Assembly (NCBI GenBank): GCA_902789325.1
Contig: CADANN010000007.1
Location: 62,001-126,000 of the forward strand
Origin: an uncultured Spirochaetaceae bacterium
GTDB taxonomy: Bacteria; Spirochaetota; Spirochaetia; Treponematales; Treponemataceae
DNA: 64,000 nt
Direction of reading: 5' to 3'
Notes under the pieces: generated by a model
The model's input: only the letters and a program-made list of their open reading frames with translations
The model's database searches: none
What the model was told of the DNA's origin: nothing
Program-made: the position numbers and the translations under genes
In this document: one piece after another, positions 23,622 through 32,174 of the stretch
How positions within the stretch are numbered: the first letter of the stretch is position 1
How the letters are laid out: each line of letters begins with the position of its first letter

Positions 23622-24248
23622 TTAAAACTCGCTGCGGCCGCGGAAGCTGAGCGAAAGCGTTCTTTTGTCTATGTATTCGAGGTCGCCGCCTACTGGCATT
23701 CCTGTAGCAAGGCGGGTTACTTTTGGCGGCTGCGGTAAATTCAATTCTGAAATCATCTTATTAAGATAGAGGGCTGTTGTATCCCCTTCTACGGTCGGGT
23801 TTGTAGCTATGATGATTTCTGTAACTGCAGTGGTTCCACCATTGATATCATTTACACCATTTTTAATTCGAGCAAGCAGCGGCTGAATGGAAAGCTGAGC
23901 AGGACCAATTCCTTCAAGAGGACGAAGTAATCCGCCAAGAACATGGTACATTCCTTTATATTCGCCATAAGCTTCTATAGTAGATACATCCTGTGGCTGT
24001 TCAACAACACAGATTTGAGTTGCATCGCGTAAAGGATTTGAACAGATTGGACATGGATCTGTTTCAGTCCAGGTTCCGCAAACTGAGCAAGGTTTTATAC
24101 GTTCCTGAAGATGACCAAGATTCTGAGCAAACTTCTGAACATAAGTTGCATCCTGCTTTAAAAGCCAGTTTACCATGCGGACAGCACTTTTTTTGCCGAT
24201 TCCCGGGAGACGAGAAAAATTATTTGCTAATTCGTCGAATGCATTCAT
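23622..24248 (-). CDS. recR: Recombination mediator protein RecR
   Basis: The 208-residue protein has the RecR plan. The N-terminal helix-hairpin-helix (SRLPGIGKKSAVRMVNWLL) is at about 12-30. A four-Cys zinc finger (CSVCGTW..CPIC) lies near 56-72. The TOPRIM domain (CVVEQPQDVSTIEAYGEYKGMYHVLGG) follows, and the Walker-B-like end is GGDLEYIDKRTL. With RecF and RecO it loads RecA at gaps. It is the last gene of dnaX-ybaB-recR, beginning 3 nt after ybaB, a widely conserved order. An AT-rich region follows without a clear GC hairpin. Confidence 0.96.
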   Translation of the reverse strand: MNAFDELANNFSRLPGIGKKSAVRMVNWLLKQDATYVQKFAQNLGHLQERIKPCSVCGTWTETDPCPICSNPLRDATQICVVEQPQDVSTIEAYGEYKGMYHVLGGLLRPLEGIGPAQLSIQPLLARIKNGVNDINGGTTAVTEIIIATNPTVEGDTTALYLNKMISELNLPQPPKVTRLATGMPVGGDLEYIDKRTLSLSFRGRSEF

Positions 24249-24251
24249 GGA

Positions 24252-24563
24252 TTAAAGTCCAAACTGGCCGAGATCCAGCCCGCCAAGCAGTGAGCTTGAT
24301 TTTGCCTTAATCTGTTCCTGAACATTATCTACTGCATTTTTGTGAGCAGAAACAATCAAATCTTCGAGCATCTGAACATCGCGGTTATCAACACAAATAG
24401 GATCGAGTTTAATGCCCATCATTTCGAACTTTCCGTTAAGAGTTACTGTCACCATACGGCCGCCAGAAGAACCTTCGGCACGAATATCAGCGAGTTCCTG
24501 CTGAAGTTTTTCTGATTGTTCTTTGATTGCCTGTGTATTTTTGAGCAATTCAAATGGATTCAT
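24252..24563 (-). CDS. ybaB: YbaB/EbfC-family nucleoid-associated protein
   Basis: The 103-residue protein begins MNPFELLKNTQAIKEQSEKLQQEL. The central strands (VTVTLNGKFEMMGIKLDP) and the end helix (LEDLIVSAHKNAVDNVQEQI) match the family. It forms dimers that bind DNA. It lies between dnaX and recR with 3-nt gaps on both sides, so it is surely in the same operon. Confidence 0.95.
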   Translation of the reverse strand: MNPFELLKNTQAIKEQSEKLQQELADIRAEGSSGGRMVTVTLNGKFEMMGIKLDPICVDNRDVQMLEDLIVSAHKNAVDNVQEQIKAKSSSLLGGLDLGQFGL

Positions 24564-24566
24564 TTT

Positions 24567-26696
24567 TTACATCCTCCCTGCAACGATAGTTCCCTTAAAA
24601 GCATTTACAAGAATACTAACCTGAAGCGGTATTTCTACCGGAGCGGCATTTTCCTGAACCTTAGCTTCCTTAAGGGTTACGTTGAATTTCATTGGACGAC
24701 CGCAGGCATTTGAAAGTTCTGCGGCAATCACATCTTTTTTCTTTTCTATTAAATTAAGGTCATAGGCAGTTTCTACAGTTGTATTAACGGTGTCGTCGCT
24801 AACTACCCATAAACCTGTTTTTTCAACATTTGATGCAGCAAAGCCATCTGTAACTGCAAGATTTGCTGTAATCTGACCGCGAAGCTGAGCAATTGAAATT
24901 GTCTGACCGCTGGCCGTTACAAATGTATCTTGAAGTTGAGCTGGAGCCGATGAAGTTCCATCAGATGAAGCTGCATTTTCATATTCTTCTGCCTGCTCGG
25001 AAAAATCAGCTTCTACCGGATAATAATCATCATCCGGAGGGGCATCCATATTCGACCAGCCATCATCGCCCTCTTCTGCATCCGGATTTTCTGAATAACC
25101 AGTTGCAGACGAAGGAATATCCACCGTAGGCACAACCTGACCATCGTCGGTTACATTTTCCTGAGGAATATGAAGTTTTAGACGCTCGTCAAGTTCTGCC
25201 GGATGAGCACTTTCTGCCATTGGAGCAGCCACTGATTGTTCAGGCGGCAGTGGACCGCCATTAAGAAAAGGGTTTGGATTATCTCCATCACCCGAGCCAC
25301 CAGGGCTACCCGAGCCACCAGGGCTACCCGGGTCACCCGTATCATCATCAGAAATACCAGCCTGCTCTTTTGCAATGAGTTCATCAAGCATGGAAAGTCG
25401 TGGCATACCAGCAGGAATTGGATTCATGCCGGCTGGAGTTGACTGGGTTGCCTGAGTTGTCTGAGCTAGTTGAGTCTGCTGAGGAACTGGCTGTGCTGGC
25501 TGTACAGGCTGCGCAGTTTGTGCCGCTGGCTGTACAGGTGCACTTACAGGTGCTCCCATCAGCAAGCCCTGAGCCGCATCAATTGCCTTTTTAACTTCTG
25601 CGTTAGAAACATAACTTCCAAGCCAGCACAAACGACTGAATGCAAGTTCAAGTTCATAGCGTGGAGAAAGTGAATAACGGATATCGCGGTAAAGCTGCAA
25701 AAAGAGCGAAAGTGCGCGTTCAATCTGAACAGTATTCCATGCACCAAGCACAACATTGCTATAACGCTCTGCACTATTACCAAGAAGAGACTCTTTTTTT
25801 ACACCATTTTTGATAAGCAAAAGGCTGCGCAAATAGTCAGCACTATTGGAAATCAGCTGTTCAATTGAAACACCGGCCTGTAAGAACTCATCCAGAAGAC
25901 CGATTACATCTGCAGTGCGGTTCTGAGCACAGGCTTCAAAAACAGTATTCAGGCGGTCAATTCCAACAAGACCAAGCTTATCGCGGATTTTTTCGTAAGT
26001 GATATGACCGTCGCTGAAAGCTACAACCTGATCAAAAAGGGTGTAGGCATCACGCATAGAGCCGGTAGACTCGCGGGCTATCCAGAAGAGAGCTTCATCA
26101 TCAGCCTGAATTCCAAGCTCGTCTGCTGCATCTGCAAGGCACTGCTTAACCTTATCAACTGCAACAAGGCGGAAATTGAACTGCTGACAGCGAGACTTAA
26201 TAGTAGCAGGCACCTTCTGAAGTTCAGTAGTAGCAAAAATGAAAATTACATATGGAGGCGGCTCCTCAATAGTCTTAAGCAAGGCATTGAAAGCCGAAGT
26301 CGAAAGCATATGAACTTCATCGATTATATAGATTTTATATTTTGAATTGCTTGGAGGAAAAAGTACCTCATCCTTAATCTGACGGATATTCTCAACGCTG
26401 GTGTTTGACGCACCATCGATTTCAATCACATCAAGAGAAGTTCCTTTAGTGATTTCCTGACAGTTAGAACAAGTTCCGCAAGGCTGATCTGTAGGCCCGT
26501 TCTGACAGTTCAATGCCTTAGCCAGAATACGCGCCGTAGAAGTCTTACCACACCCACGCGGCCCCGAAAACAGATAAGCGTGAGCAATCTTCCCCGATTT
26601 TATAGAATTTTTGAGAGTCTCAGCAACAAATTCCTGACCAACCAGGTCCCCAAACTGCTGCGGACGACGTCTCGTCGCTGTTACTTCGTATGACAT
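24567..26696 (-). CDS. dnaX: DNA polymerase III subunit gamma/tau
   Basis: The 709-residue clamp-loader ATPase has Walker A GPRGCGKTS near 45-53, a four-Cys zinc module (CQNG..CGTCSNC) near 64-82, Walker B YIIDEVHML, the SRC arginine-finger motif (IKSRCQQFNF) and sensor GSMRDA. Domain III ends near residue 370. A long linker then carries PVQPAQ repeats, an acidic region and a GSPGGSGSPGGSG stretch encoded by an 18-bp tandem repeat, followed by a tau-like C-terminal domain (about 590-709). It is first in dnaX-ybaB-recR. The -10 TATAAT ends 7 nt before ATG, with no Shine-Dalgarno sequence. I see no obvious slippery frameshift site for a gamma product. Confidence 0.95.
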   Translation of the reverse strand: MSYEVTATRRRPQQFGDLVGQEFVAETLKNSIKSGKIAHAYLFSGPRGCGKTSTARILAKALNCQNGPTDQPCGTCSNCQEITKGTSLDVIEIDGASNTSVENIRQIKDEVLFPPSNSKYKIYIIDEVHMLSTSAFNALLKTIEEPPPYVIFIFATTELQKVPATIKSRCQQFNFRLVAVDKVKQCLADAADELGIQADDEALFWIARESTGSMRDAYTLFDQVVAFSDGHITYEKIRDKLGLVGIDRLNTVFEACAQNRTADVIGLLDEFLQAGVSIEQLISNSADYLRSLLLIKNGVKKESLLGNSAERYSNVVLGAWNTVQIERALSLFLQLYRDIRYSLSPRYELELAFSRLCWLGSYVSNAEVKKAIDAAQGLLMGAPVSAPVQPAAQTAQPVQPAQPVPQQTQLAQTTQATQSTPAGMNPIPAGMPRLSMLDELIAKEQAGISDDDTGDPGSPGGSGSPGGSGDGDNPNPFLNGGPLPPEQSVAAPMAESAHPAELDERLKLHIPQENVTDDGQVVPTVDIPSSATGYSENPDAEEGDDGWSNMDAPPDDDYYPVEADFSEQAEEYENAASSDGTSSAPAQLQDTFVTASGQTISIAQLRGQITANLAVTDGFAASNVEKTGLWVVSDDTVNTTVETAYDLNLIEKKKDVIAAELSNACGRPMKFNVTLKEAKVQENAAPVEIPLQVSILVNAFKGTIVAGRM
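25290..25337. repeat. 18-bp tandem repeat inside dnaX
   Basis: Two perfect 18-bp units (25290-25307, 25308-25325; ACCCGAGCCACCAGGGCT) and a partial third copy (25326-25337) encode the Gly-Ser-Pro linker of DnaX. The copy number is likely to vary between strains by slippage without changing frame. Confidence 0.85.
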
Positions 26697-26703
26697 AGAG
26701 TTT

Positions 26704-26732
26704 ATTATAGTAGGAATTTTTGGAAATTTGAA
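26704..26732 (-). promoter_or_regulatory. Promoter of dnaX operon, predicted leaderless
   Basis: Minus-strand TTCAAA (26727-26732), 17 bp, TATAAT (26704-26709). Seven bases separate the -10 from ATG. Confidence 0.55.
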
Positions 26733-26752
26733 GTAGGAAAATGCCTAAAGGA

Positions 26753-26768
26753 GGGCGGAGCCCCGCCC
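26753..26768. repeat. GC-rich hairpin between 5'-nucleotidase and dnaX
   Basis: Perfect 6-bp GC stem GGGCGG/CCGCCC (26753-26758 / 26763-26768), loop AGCC. It lies 13 bases past the 5'-nucleotidase stop and may end that transcript. Only a weak T-rich stretch follows on the minus strand. Confidence 0.5.
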
Positions 26769-26781
26769 CCCGTAACGCCCG

Positions 26782-28632
26782 CTAAGCGCGAGCCTTTTTA
26801 TGCTTCCGTCTAATACAAAGCACAACAATCAAAACAATAATTGCAATTACTACAAGGATGAGGCAATACGCAATTTTTGCAAACTTGCTTGGGTGTGACA
26901 GAATCTTAAACAGATTTCTGCTTGGAACTGCTGTATAAGCCGCTTCGATAACCGGTGCGTAATCTCCAATGTCGCCTGTCATCTGAACACCGCGAGCAAT
27001 TGCTGCCCAGGCTTTGAACTCACTTGTGCCAGGGAAAATATCAGTTCTTATAATATTATCTTCAAGATTTTCTACTATAGAACCGTCAGAGTTCTTTGGA
27101 ATCAGGCTCAAAAGTCCGTAGGTTAAATCATTAACGCTTCCAAGCATTCTTCCGGTATAAATATCAGAAACTACACGGTAGAGTTTATCGTCTTCAACCT
27201 CTTCTTTTGTGCCGTCATTTTTTACAAGATAAACTTTTGTCACCTTATCCAGAATCATTCTGTGAGGATTATATTCATAAGTAATTCCCGAAATATAAAG
27301 ATTCAGTAAGTGAAAGCCAAGAGTTTGGCCCATCGTGTAATCGATTTCGCAGGCATTTTTAAATTCGCGGCCACTCAGGTAAACACTAACAAGCGGATAT
27401 CCCGCAATTTCATCTGGTCCGATTCCAAGACTGAATGCATTAAAAACATCTTTTGTTGTAATGTCACCTTTGAGCAGGTCTTCGCGAGCAATTCCTGTTG
27501 GAACAACTGCAAAATCAATATGCTTTCCGGTTCCCATCAGCTCGGAATTAGGACATTCAATTTCATATTTGATTACTGTCTTCCTATACATATCAGCAAT
27601 AATATGTCCCATTTCCGCATGAGTATAATTAGTATATGCATTTCCAAGCACCTGATTTGTTTCAAAACCAAACTTACTCAGGTATTCAATATCAATATCT
27701 TTCTTGAAATCTTCGAGTTTTGCGCTTACTTCAGCATCTGGTGCCACACTCTCAACCGGAAGAATGTCATAGCGAGCCATTTCCCAGAGGCCGTCTGCCT
27801 TCTGCTTCATAGAAAGAGAGCCGACATTATGACTGAATGAACCGCAGCTAACTACATAGGTATTTCCGTGCTGAATAGGCTTTTCAAGTTTTGTGTGCGA
27901 ATGGCCGCTTATGATAAGATCAATATCTGGAACCTTTTTAGCAAGAATTTCGTCTTCGCTTTTTTTGATATCTTTGTCTGTTCCACTATGGCTGATACAA
28001 ACAATCATATCCGGATTTTCTTTTTCTTTAATCAGCTTAACAGTTTTTGCAGCCTGCTCGTACTGATCTAAAAAAGTAAGCTGGCAGGTAGGAGCACAGA
28101 AAAATGAATCTTTACCAAAAAGACCAAACACTGCAATACGAACTCCGTCTTTTACAAAAACGTCATAATCGCCATAGTCGTCGAAAGCGCGCTTTACAGT
28201 TTTTGTGTAGTCATTATCTTTTGACCAGTCAATGTTGCACAAGAGCATTTCTGGAATTACATCACCACTTGTACGTGCTGCATCAAGCATACCGGCAAGA
28301 CCTGTGTCCATACAGTCAAACTCATGATTTCCAAGAGTAGTTGCTTCAACACCAATGAGGCCGAGAATTCTAAGCTCTGCCGCCTTACTTGAGTATACAG
28401 TCTGATAAAGAGTTCCCTGTGAAAAATCTCCGGCATCTAAAACTAAAGTTTCAGGATTTGCTGTCTTCTGCTGATTAATCAAAGTCTTTGCCTGCGCAAT
28501 TCTGTCCAAAAAAGAATGAACATCATGCATAAACATAACATCAACAGTTTTTGTTTCTGCTACCAGAGAACTAAGCCCTGTCAGCAGAGCCATAAAGATA
28601 CATAAAAATCTTCTATTAATAATCTTTCTCAT
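26782..28632 (-). CDS. Membrane-anchored metallophosphatase / 5'-nucleotidase (UshA-like)
   Basis: The 616-residue protein has an N-terminal signal peptide (about 1-25) and a calcineurin-like metallophosphatase domain. Its metal motifs are HDVHS, LDAGDFSQGT, LGNHEFD, SHSG and SGHSHT. A 5'-nucleotidase C-terminal domain (about 320-540, GPDEIAGYPLVSVYLSG) follows, then a C-terminal membrane helix (about 586-608) with a basic tail RRKHKKARA. This places the enzyme outside the cytoplasmic membrane, tethered at its C-terminus, where it would release nucleosides from nucleotides or hydrolyse sugar nucleotides. TATAAT (28639-28644) ends 6 nt before ATG with no Shine-Dalgarno sequence. It is divergent from 28720. 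Confidence 0.85.
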   Translation of the reverse strand: MRKIINRRFLCIFMALLTGLSSLVAETKTVDVMFMHDVHSFLDRIAQAKTLINQQKTANPETLVLDAGDFSQGTLYQTVYSSKAAELRILGLIGVEATTLGNHEFDCMDTGLAGMLDAARTSGDVIPEMLLCNIDWSKDNDYTKTVKRAFDDYGDYDVFVKDGVRIAVFGLFGKDSFFCAPTCQLTFLDQYEQAAKTVKLIKEKENPDMIVCISHSGTDKDIKKSEDEILAKKVPDIDLIISGHSHTKLEKPIQHGNTYVVSCGSFSHNVGSLSMKQKADGLWEMARYDILPVESVAPDAEVSAKLEDFKKDIDIEYLSKFGFETNQVLGNAYTNYTHAEMGHIIADMYRKTVIKYEIECPNSELMGTGKHIDFAVVPTGIAREDLLKGDITTKDVFNAFSLGIGPDEIAGYPLVSVYLSGREFKNACEIDYTMGQTLGFHLLNLYISGITYEYNPHRMILDKVTKVYLVKNDGTKEEVEDDKLYRVVSDIYTGRMLGSVNDLTYGLLSLIPKNSDGSIVENLEDNIIRTDIFPGTSEFKAWAAIARGVQMTGDIGDYAPVIEAAYTAVPSRNLFKILSHPSKFAKIAYCLILVVIAIIVLIVVLCIRRKHKKARA

Positions 28633-28638
28633 GCGGGT

Positions 28639-28644
28639 ATTATA
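28639..28644 (-). promoter_or_regulatory. -10 box, predicted leaderless start of 5'-nucleotidase
   Basis: TATAAT on the minus strand ends 6 bases before the ATG at 28632. The -35 (TTCTAT at 17 bp) is weak. Confidence 0.5.
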
Positions 28645-28683
28645 ACATTGATTTATAAATTATAGAAAGAATTATTTAATCTA

Positions 28684-28712
28684 TTGCGAATTATCTCTTC
28701 CGCAATTATAAT
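28684..28712 (+). promoter_or_regulatory. Promoter of the 28720-34847 gene run, predicted leaderless
   Basis: TTGCGA (28684-28689), 17 bp, TATAAT (28707-28712). Seven bases separate the -10 from ATG 28720, with no ribosome-binding site. Confidence 0.65.
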
Positions 28713-28719
28713 TTAGAGC

Positions 28720-29778
28720 ATGAAATTTTACGGTGAACTTTTGGTTTTTGTGCTGCTGTTTATTACGAATCTGCGCGTGTTTTTTGTGCATCATGTGAGG
28801 CGTGATCCGCTGGTTGTGCTGGCGCCGTTCACCTTTATTGTAGCGATTTTTCAGATTCTGGCATGGGGAATTGATGTTTTTACAGTGCTGGGACTTTTGA
28901 TTGCGCTTTTTGTTTTGCTTTCAAACTTTCATGCGATTTTCCGCTATATGGAACGACTTTATGTTGACCACTACAGTGCGCTGATGAAGGTTTGGGCTGT
29001 TTTTACCATCATGATTTCGGCTATTGCGCTGGCAGGTACTATTTATTTTGCGCCAGTGGAACAGAACTCGCGTAATATTGGAGTTGCCGAAAAAATCACG
29101 CATTATAAAGGAAGTTTTCGAAGCGGTTTTGAAAAGGCCGGAGCTTTTGATACAAAATCGATGACTCTTTATGAGTTTGGACCGGATGAATCGCGTGAGT
29201 CGGAAGGAGCTGTGACTCTGGCAGAGGCTAGAAATCTTATTATTCTGCTCACTCCGGATAAGCGAGGAGACACTGAACATTATAAGCCATACCTTCAGGA
29301 GCTGGCAGCCCGCGGTATTACAATCTGTTCGGCTGATTTTTTTGCTGATGATGGTGCATGGCTGCATTCTTTTGCCGATAAAAAGATTTTGCGCCGCACT
29401 GCTATGGTAATTCAGAGCAGACTTAATCTTCAGGCTTTTGAAGCTCAGCGCGAATATTATTCTTACAACGTTTCGCAGGAATATGCAGTTCTTATTCCGA
29501 TGCTTCGTGAACGTTATGGGGCTGATAAAAAAGTTCTTTTGATTTCTGATTTTATGGCTGATATTGCCGCTGATGATTTTACAAAAAAGAATCCGGAGCT
29601 GGTTGCCGGAGTTTTGAAACTTTCTTCTATTAATATGTATAAATCTGCAGGCTATGGCTGTATTGAACAGACGGATCCGCTTTTGGCTTTGAGCATGGGG
29701 CTTTCTCGTGATTCGAGCCGGGCAACTCCTAAATTGCTGGCGGATAAAACATTGGAGGCGATTAATGACATTAAATGA
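28720..29778 (+). CDS. Hypothetical membrane protein with C-terminal alpha/beta-like domain
   Basis: The 352-residue protein is one I do not recognise. Four hydrophobic helices fill about residues 5-22, 29-46, 50-68 and 88-112. A soluble part (about 113-352) has alternating strands and helices (NLIILLTPDKRG, RGITICSADFF, KVLLISDFMA, GVLKLSSINMY) reminiscent of an alpha/beta-hydrolase or PIG-L type Rossmann-like fold, but no catalytic triad is clear. It is the first gene of a long same-strand run and overlaps the Nif3-like gene by 14 bases, so translation is likely coupled. A leaderless start is predicted. Confidence 0.55.
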   Translation: MKFYGELLVFVLLFITNLRVFFVHHVRRDPLVVLAPFTFIVAIFQILAWGIDVFTVLGLLIALFVLLSNFHAIFRYMERLYVDHYSALMKVWAVFTIMISAIALAGTIYFAPVEQNSRNIGVAEKITHYKGSFRSGFEKAGAFDTKSMTLYEFGPDESRESEGAVTLAEARNLIILLTPDKRGDTEHYKPYLQELAARGITICSADFFADDGAWLHSFADKKILRRTAMVIQSRLNLQAFEAQREYYSYNVSQEYAVLIPMLRERYGADKKVLLISDFMADIAADDFTKKNPELVAGVLKLSSINMYKSAGYGCIEQTDPLLALSMGLSRDSSRATPKLLADKTLEAINDIK

Positions 29779-30532
29779 ACTTGATGCTTTTTTTAATTCG
29801 TTTTTGAAAAAGGAAGATTTTCCGAGCGACCCTTCGCTGAACGGAATTCAGATTCAAAACTCTGCACCTGACAGTTTGCCGATAACTAAGGTTGCCTTTG
29901 CGGTTGATGCGTGCGAAGCTACTGCGCGTGCTGCCAGCGAGGCCGGCGCTCAGGTACTGGTTGTGCACCACGGACTGTTCTGGGGCCACTGCCAGACACT
30001 TACCGGCAATTTTTATAAGCGCGCAGCCAGCTTTATAAAGAATGACCTGGCTTTGATTGCTTACCACATTCCGCTCGACGCGAACAATCCTTATGGAAAT
30101 AACTTCGGGCTGGCTGCGGCACTTGGGCTTAAAAATGTTGAGGCTTTTGGTTATTGGCGCGGCATGCCGATTGGAGCTTTTGGCGAACTTTCTTCACCCG
30201 CAACTCCAGACACACTCGCCGCCTCACTTTCTAAAATCACAAAAACTGACTGCCGCGCTCTTGCATTTGGAAAATCTGAAATCCGCACTGTTGGAATTAT
30301 TTCTGGTGGTGCAAGTGAAGATGTTGAACAGGCTGTAGAACTCGGCTTAGACTGCTACATCACCGGAGAGTTCCAGCACGAGCAATTTCATTTTGCAGAA
30401 GAATGTGGAATAAACGTAATTGCAGGCGGCCACTATGGTACCGAAACTATGGGAGTTTCTCTTCTTAAAGAAAAAGTTGAAAAGGAGTTAGGTCTGAGCA
30501 CGTTATTTATTGACCTGCCGACAGATTTATAA
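29765..30532 (+). CDS. Nif3-like dinuclear metal-centre protein (GTP cyclohydrolase I type 2/NIF3 family)
   Basis: The 255-residue protein starts from ATG 29765; longer in-frame starts would lie deep inside the upstream gene. The family metal ligands are present: VVHHGLFWG near 65-73, IAYHIPLDA near 97-105 and, towards the end, GEFQHEQFHFAEE and AGGHYGTE. These proteins form hexameric toroids with two metal ions per subunit; the cellular role is unsettled. It overlaps the upstream membrane-protein gene by 14 bases and is followed after 13 nt by lspA. Confidence 0.9.
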   Translation: MTLNELDAFFNSFLKKEDFPSDPSLNGIQIQNSAPDSLPITKVAFAVDACEATARAASEAGAQVLVVHHGLFWGHCQTLTGNFYKRAASFIKNDLALIAYHIPLDANNPYGNNFGLAAALGLKNVEAFGYWRGMPIGAFGELSSPATPDTLAASLSKITKTDCRALAFGKSEIRTVGIISGGASEDVEQAVELGLDCYITGEFQHEQFHFAEECGINVIAGGHYGTETMGVSLLKEKVEKELGLSTLFIDLPTDL

Positions 30533-30545
30533 GTATATTTTTATT

Positions 30546-31091
30546 ATGAATAAAGAATTAAAATCTAAGATTCTGCCTATTACCCTGGCAGTTGTAGTAA
30601 TTGTTCTCGACCAGATTACTAAAATGCTGGTTGTCCGCCACATTCCTCTTTATACAATTGGAACTCAATTTTTTGGTGATTTTATCAGAATCATTCATGT
30701 TGCAAATACTGGAGTTGCTTTTAGTGTTGGCGCAAGCTGGTCTGAAACAGCACGCCGCTTTTTGTTTTCTCTGATTCCACTTATTGTAATTGGAATTGTT
30801 ATTGCAATTTACTTTAGAAATAACACCTGGACTAAGCTTCAGCGCTGGTCAATTATGGGAATTGTTGGTGGCGGACTTGGAAATCTGATTGACCGCTTTT
30901 TTCGTGCAGAAGGCGTAGTTGATTTTATTGATGTAAAATTCTACGGACTTTTTGGTCTTGAACGCTGGCCAACTTTTAACGTAGCAGATTCTGCTGTTGT
31001 AGTATGCGGACTTTTGCTTGTGATTTCGTTTATTGTAACATCAATTAGAGAGTCTAAAGCAGCTAAGAACACAAACGAGCAGGAGGCCTAA
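30546..31091 (+). CDS. lspA: Signal peptidase II (prolipoprotein peptidase)
   Basis: The 181-residue membrane protease has four membrane helices (about 10-28, 70-90, 101-115 and 148-168). Its conserved boxes are DQITK (22-26), ANTGVAFS (53-60), GGGLGNLIDR (108-117) and FNVADSA (144-150). The catalytic aspartates are expected at 116 and 148. It cleaves lipoprotein signal peptides in the inner membrane and would process the many lipoproteins seen here (Cys+1 in the 6566, 34946, 36871 and 41130 genes). It sits between the Nif3-like gene and a small membrane protein with a 1-nt gap. The ATG at 30546 matches the family N-terminus. Confidence 0.95.
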   Translation: MNKELKSKILPITLAVVVIVLDQITKMLVVRHIPLYTIGTQFFGDFIRIIHVANTGVAFSVGASWSETARRFLFSLIPLIVIGIVIAIYFRNNTWTKLQRWSIMGIVGGGLGNLIDRFFRAEGVVDFIDVKFYGLFGLERWPTFNVADSAVVVCGLLLVISFIVTSIRESKAAKNTNEQEA

Positions 31092-31092
31092 A

Positions 31093-31488
31093 ATGGACAT
31101 GACCGAAGCAGACAACGCAGAGAGAGAAGAACTTAAAAAACGCGAAATTGAACGACGCAATAAATCGCGCAACTCAAGACTCTTTTTGTTTTTTGGAAGT
31201 GTATTCGAAATTGTAGAAACCCTTCTGGTTATTCTTGGACTTTTTATTTTATTCTCATTCCTGATTTTCAAAGTATTTAATCTTCCGGAAGAAGCCGCTA
31301 AAACAATTTATCAGTATTCAACTATCGTAAGTTTTTTGGGCGGACTTTTCCTTGGCTTTGTGATTTATAAGAGATGCGCACGTTTCGTTATTGAAAAATT
31401 TCATCTTGAAGATAAACTTTCGAACGAAGTGCTTGGCCATTATGCAAAACGCGATAAGGCTGCAGAAAAAGAGGCTATGAAAAGATGA
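31093..31488 (+). CDS. Small hypothetical membrane protein
   Basis: The 131-residue protein has a charged N-terminal coil (about 1-28, rich in Glu, Lys and Arg), two membrane helices (about 36-62 and 74-93) and a charged C-terminal tail. No domain is recognised. It starts 1 nt after lspA, with AGGAGG inside the end of lspA, and its stop overlaps the mtnN start (ATGA). It is part of the same operon, and a helper role in envelope biology is only a guess from position. Confidence 0.65.
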   Translation: MDMTEADNAEREELKKREIERRNKSRNSRLFLFFGSVFEIVETLLVILGLFILFSFLIFKVFNLPEEAAKTIYQYSTIVSFLGGLFLGFVIYKRCARFVIEKFHLEDKLSNEVLGHYAKRDKAAEKEAMKR

Positions 31489-32174
31489 TTGGAATTATTG
31501 GCGCAATGCAGAGCGAAGTCGAAGCACTTTTTGAGCAGATGACTTCAAAAGAAAAAATCGACATTAACAATTTGACCTTCTATAAAGGGCAGCTTTTTGG
31601 CAAGGACGTTGTGATTGTAAAATGCGGAATTGGTAAAGTAAATGCCGCTTTGTGCACCCAGCTTTTAATTTTGAAGTTTGGTGTTTCAAAAGTAATTAAT
31701 ACTGGAATTGCCGGTGCCACAGGTTCAGGCCTTAAGATTTATGATTTTGTTGTTTCTGAAGCAGCAGTATATCATGATTTTGATGTTGAATTCTTTGGCT
31801 ATAAATTAGGACAGGTACCAGGAATGCCAGAAAAGTTTGAAGCTGATAAGGCATTGGCTGATACTGCGGTAGCTGCATTTGAAAAATCTGATTTGAATGG
31901 CGAGCACAAAGTTGTTCGCGGATTAATTGCTTCCGGCGACCAGTTTATTTCCGGTGGTGAAAAGAAGAACTTTATTGTTTCTCATTTTGCACCACAGTGT
32001 GTTGAAATGGAAGGCTGCGCAATTGCTCATACCTGCTTTGCGAACAGCGTTCCGTTTGTAATTATCCGCTGCATGTCGGATACAGCAGACGATTCTGTAA
32101 AGGAAACTTATTCCGAAGAAACTGCATCTAAATTGAGCAGCAAATTTTTAATGGACGTTGTGGAGGCCCTCTAA
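31485..32174 (+). CDS. mtnN: 5'-methylthioadenosine/S-adenosylhomocysteine nucleosidase
   Basis: The 229-residue nucleosidase (Pfs) begins MIGIIGAMQSEVEAL, with catalytic Glu11 in the family position. It has NTGIAGAT, FISGGEKK, then VEMEGCAIAH (Glu176) and RCMSDTAD (catalytic Asp199). It splits SAH to S-ribosylhomocysteine and adenine, and MTA likewise. Its stop overlaps the luxS start by one base, so the two steps of SAH recycling and AI-2 precursor formation are made together. Confidence 0.96.
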   Translation: MIGIIGAMQSEVEALFEQMTSKEKIDINNLTFYKGQLFGKDVVIVKCGIGKVNAALCTQLLILKFGVSKVINTGIAGATGSGLKIYDFVVSEAAVYHDFDVEFFGYKLGQVPGMPEKFEADKALADTAVAAFEKSDLNGEHKVVRGLIASGDQFISGGEKKNFIVSHFAPQCVEMEGCAIAHTCFANSVPFVIIRCMSDTADDSVKETYSEETASKLSSKFLMDVVEAL

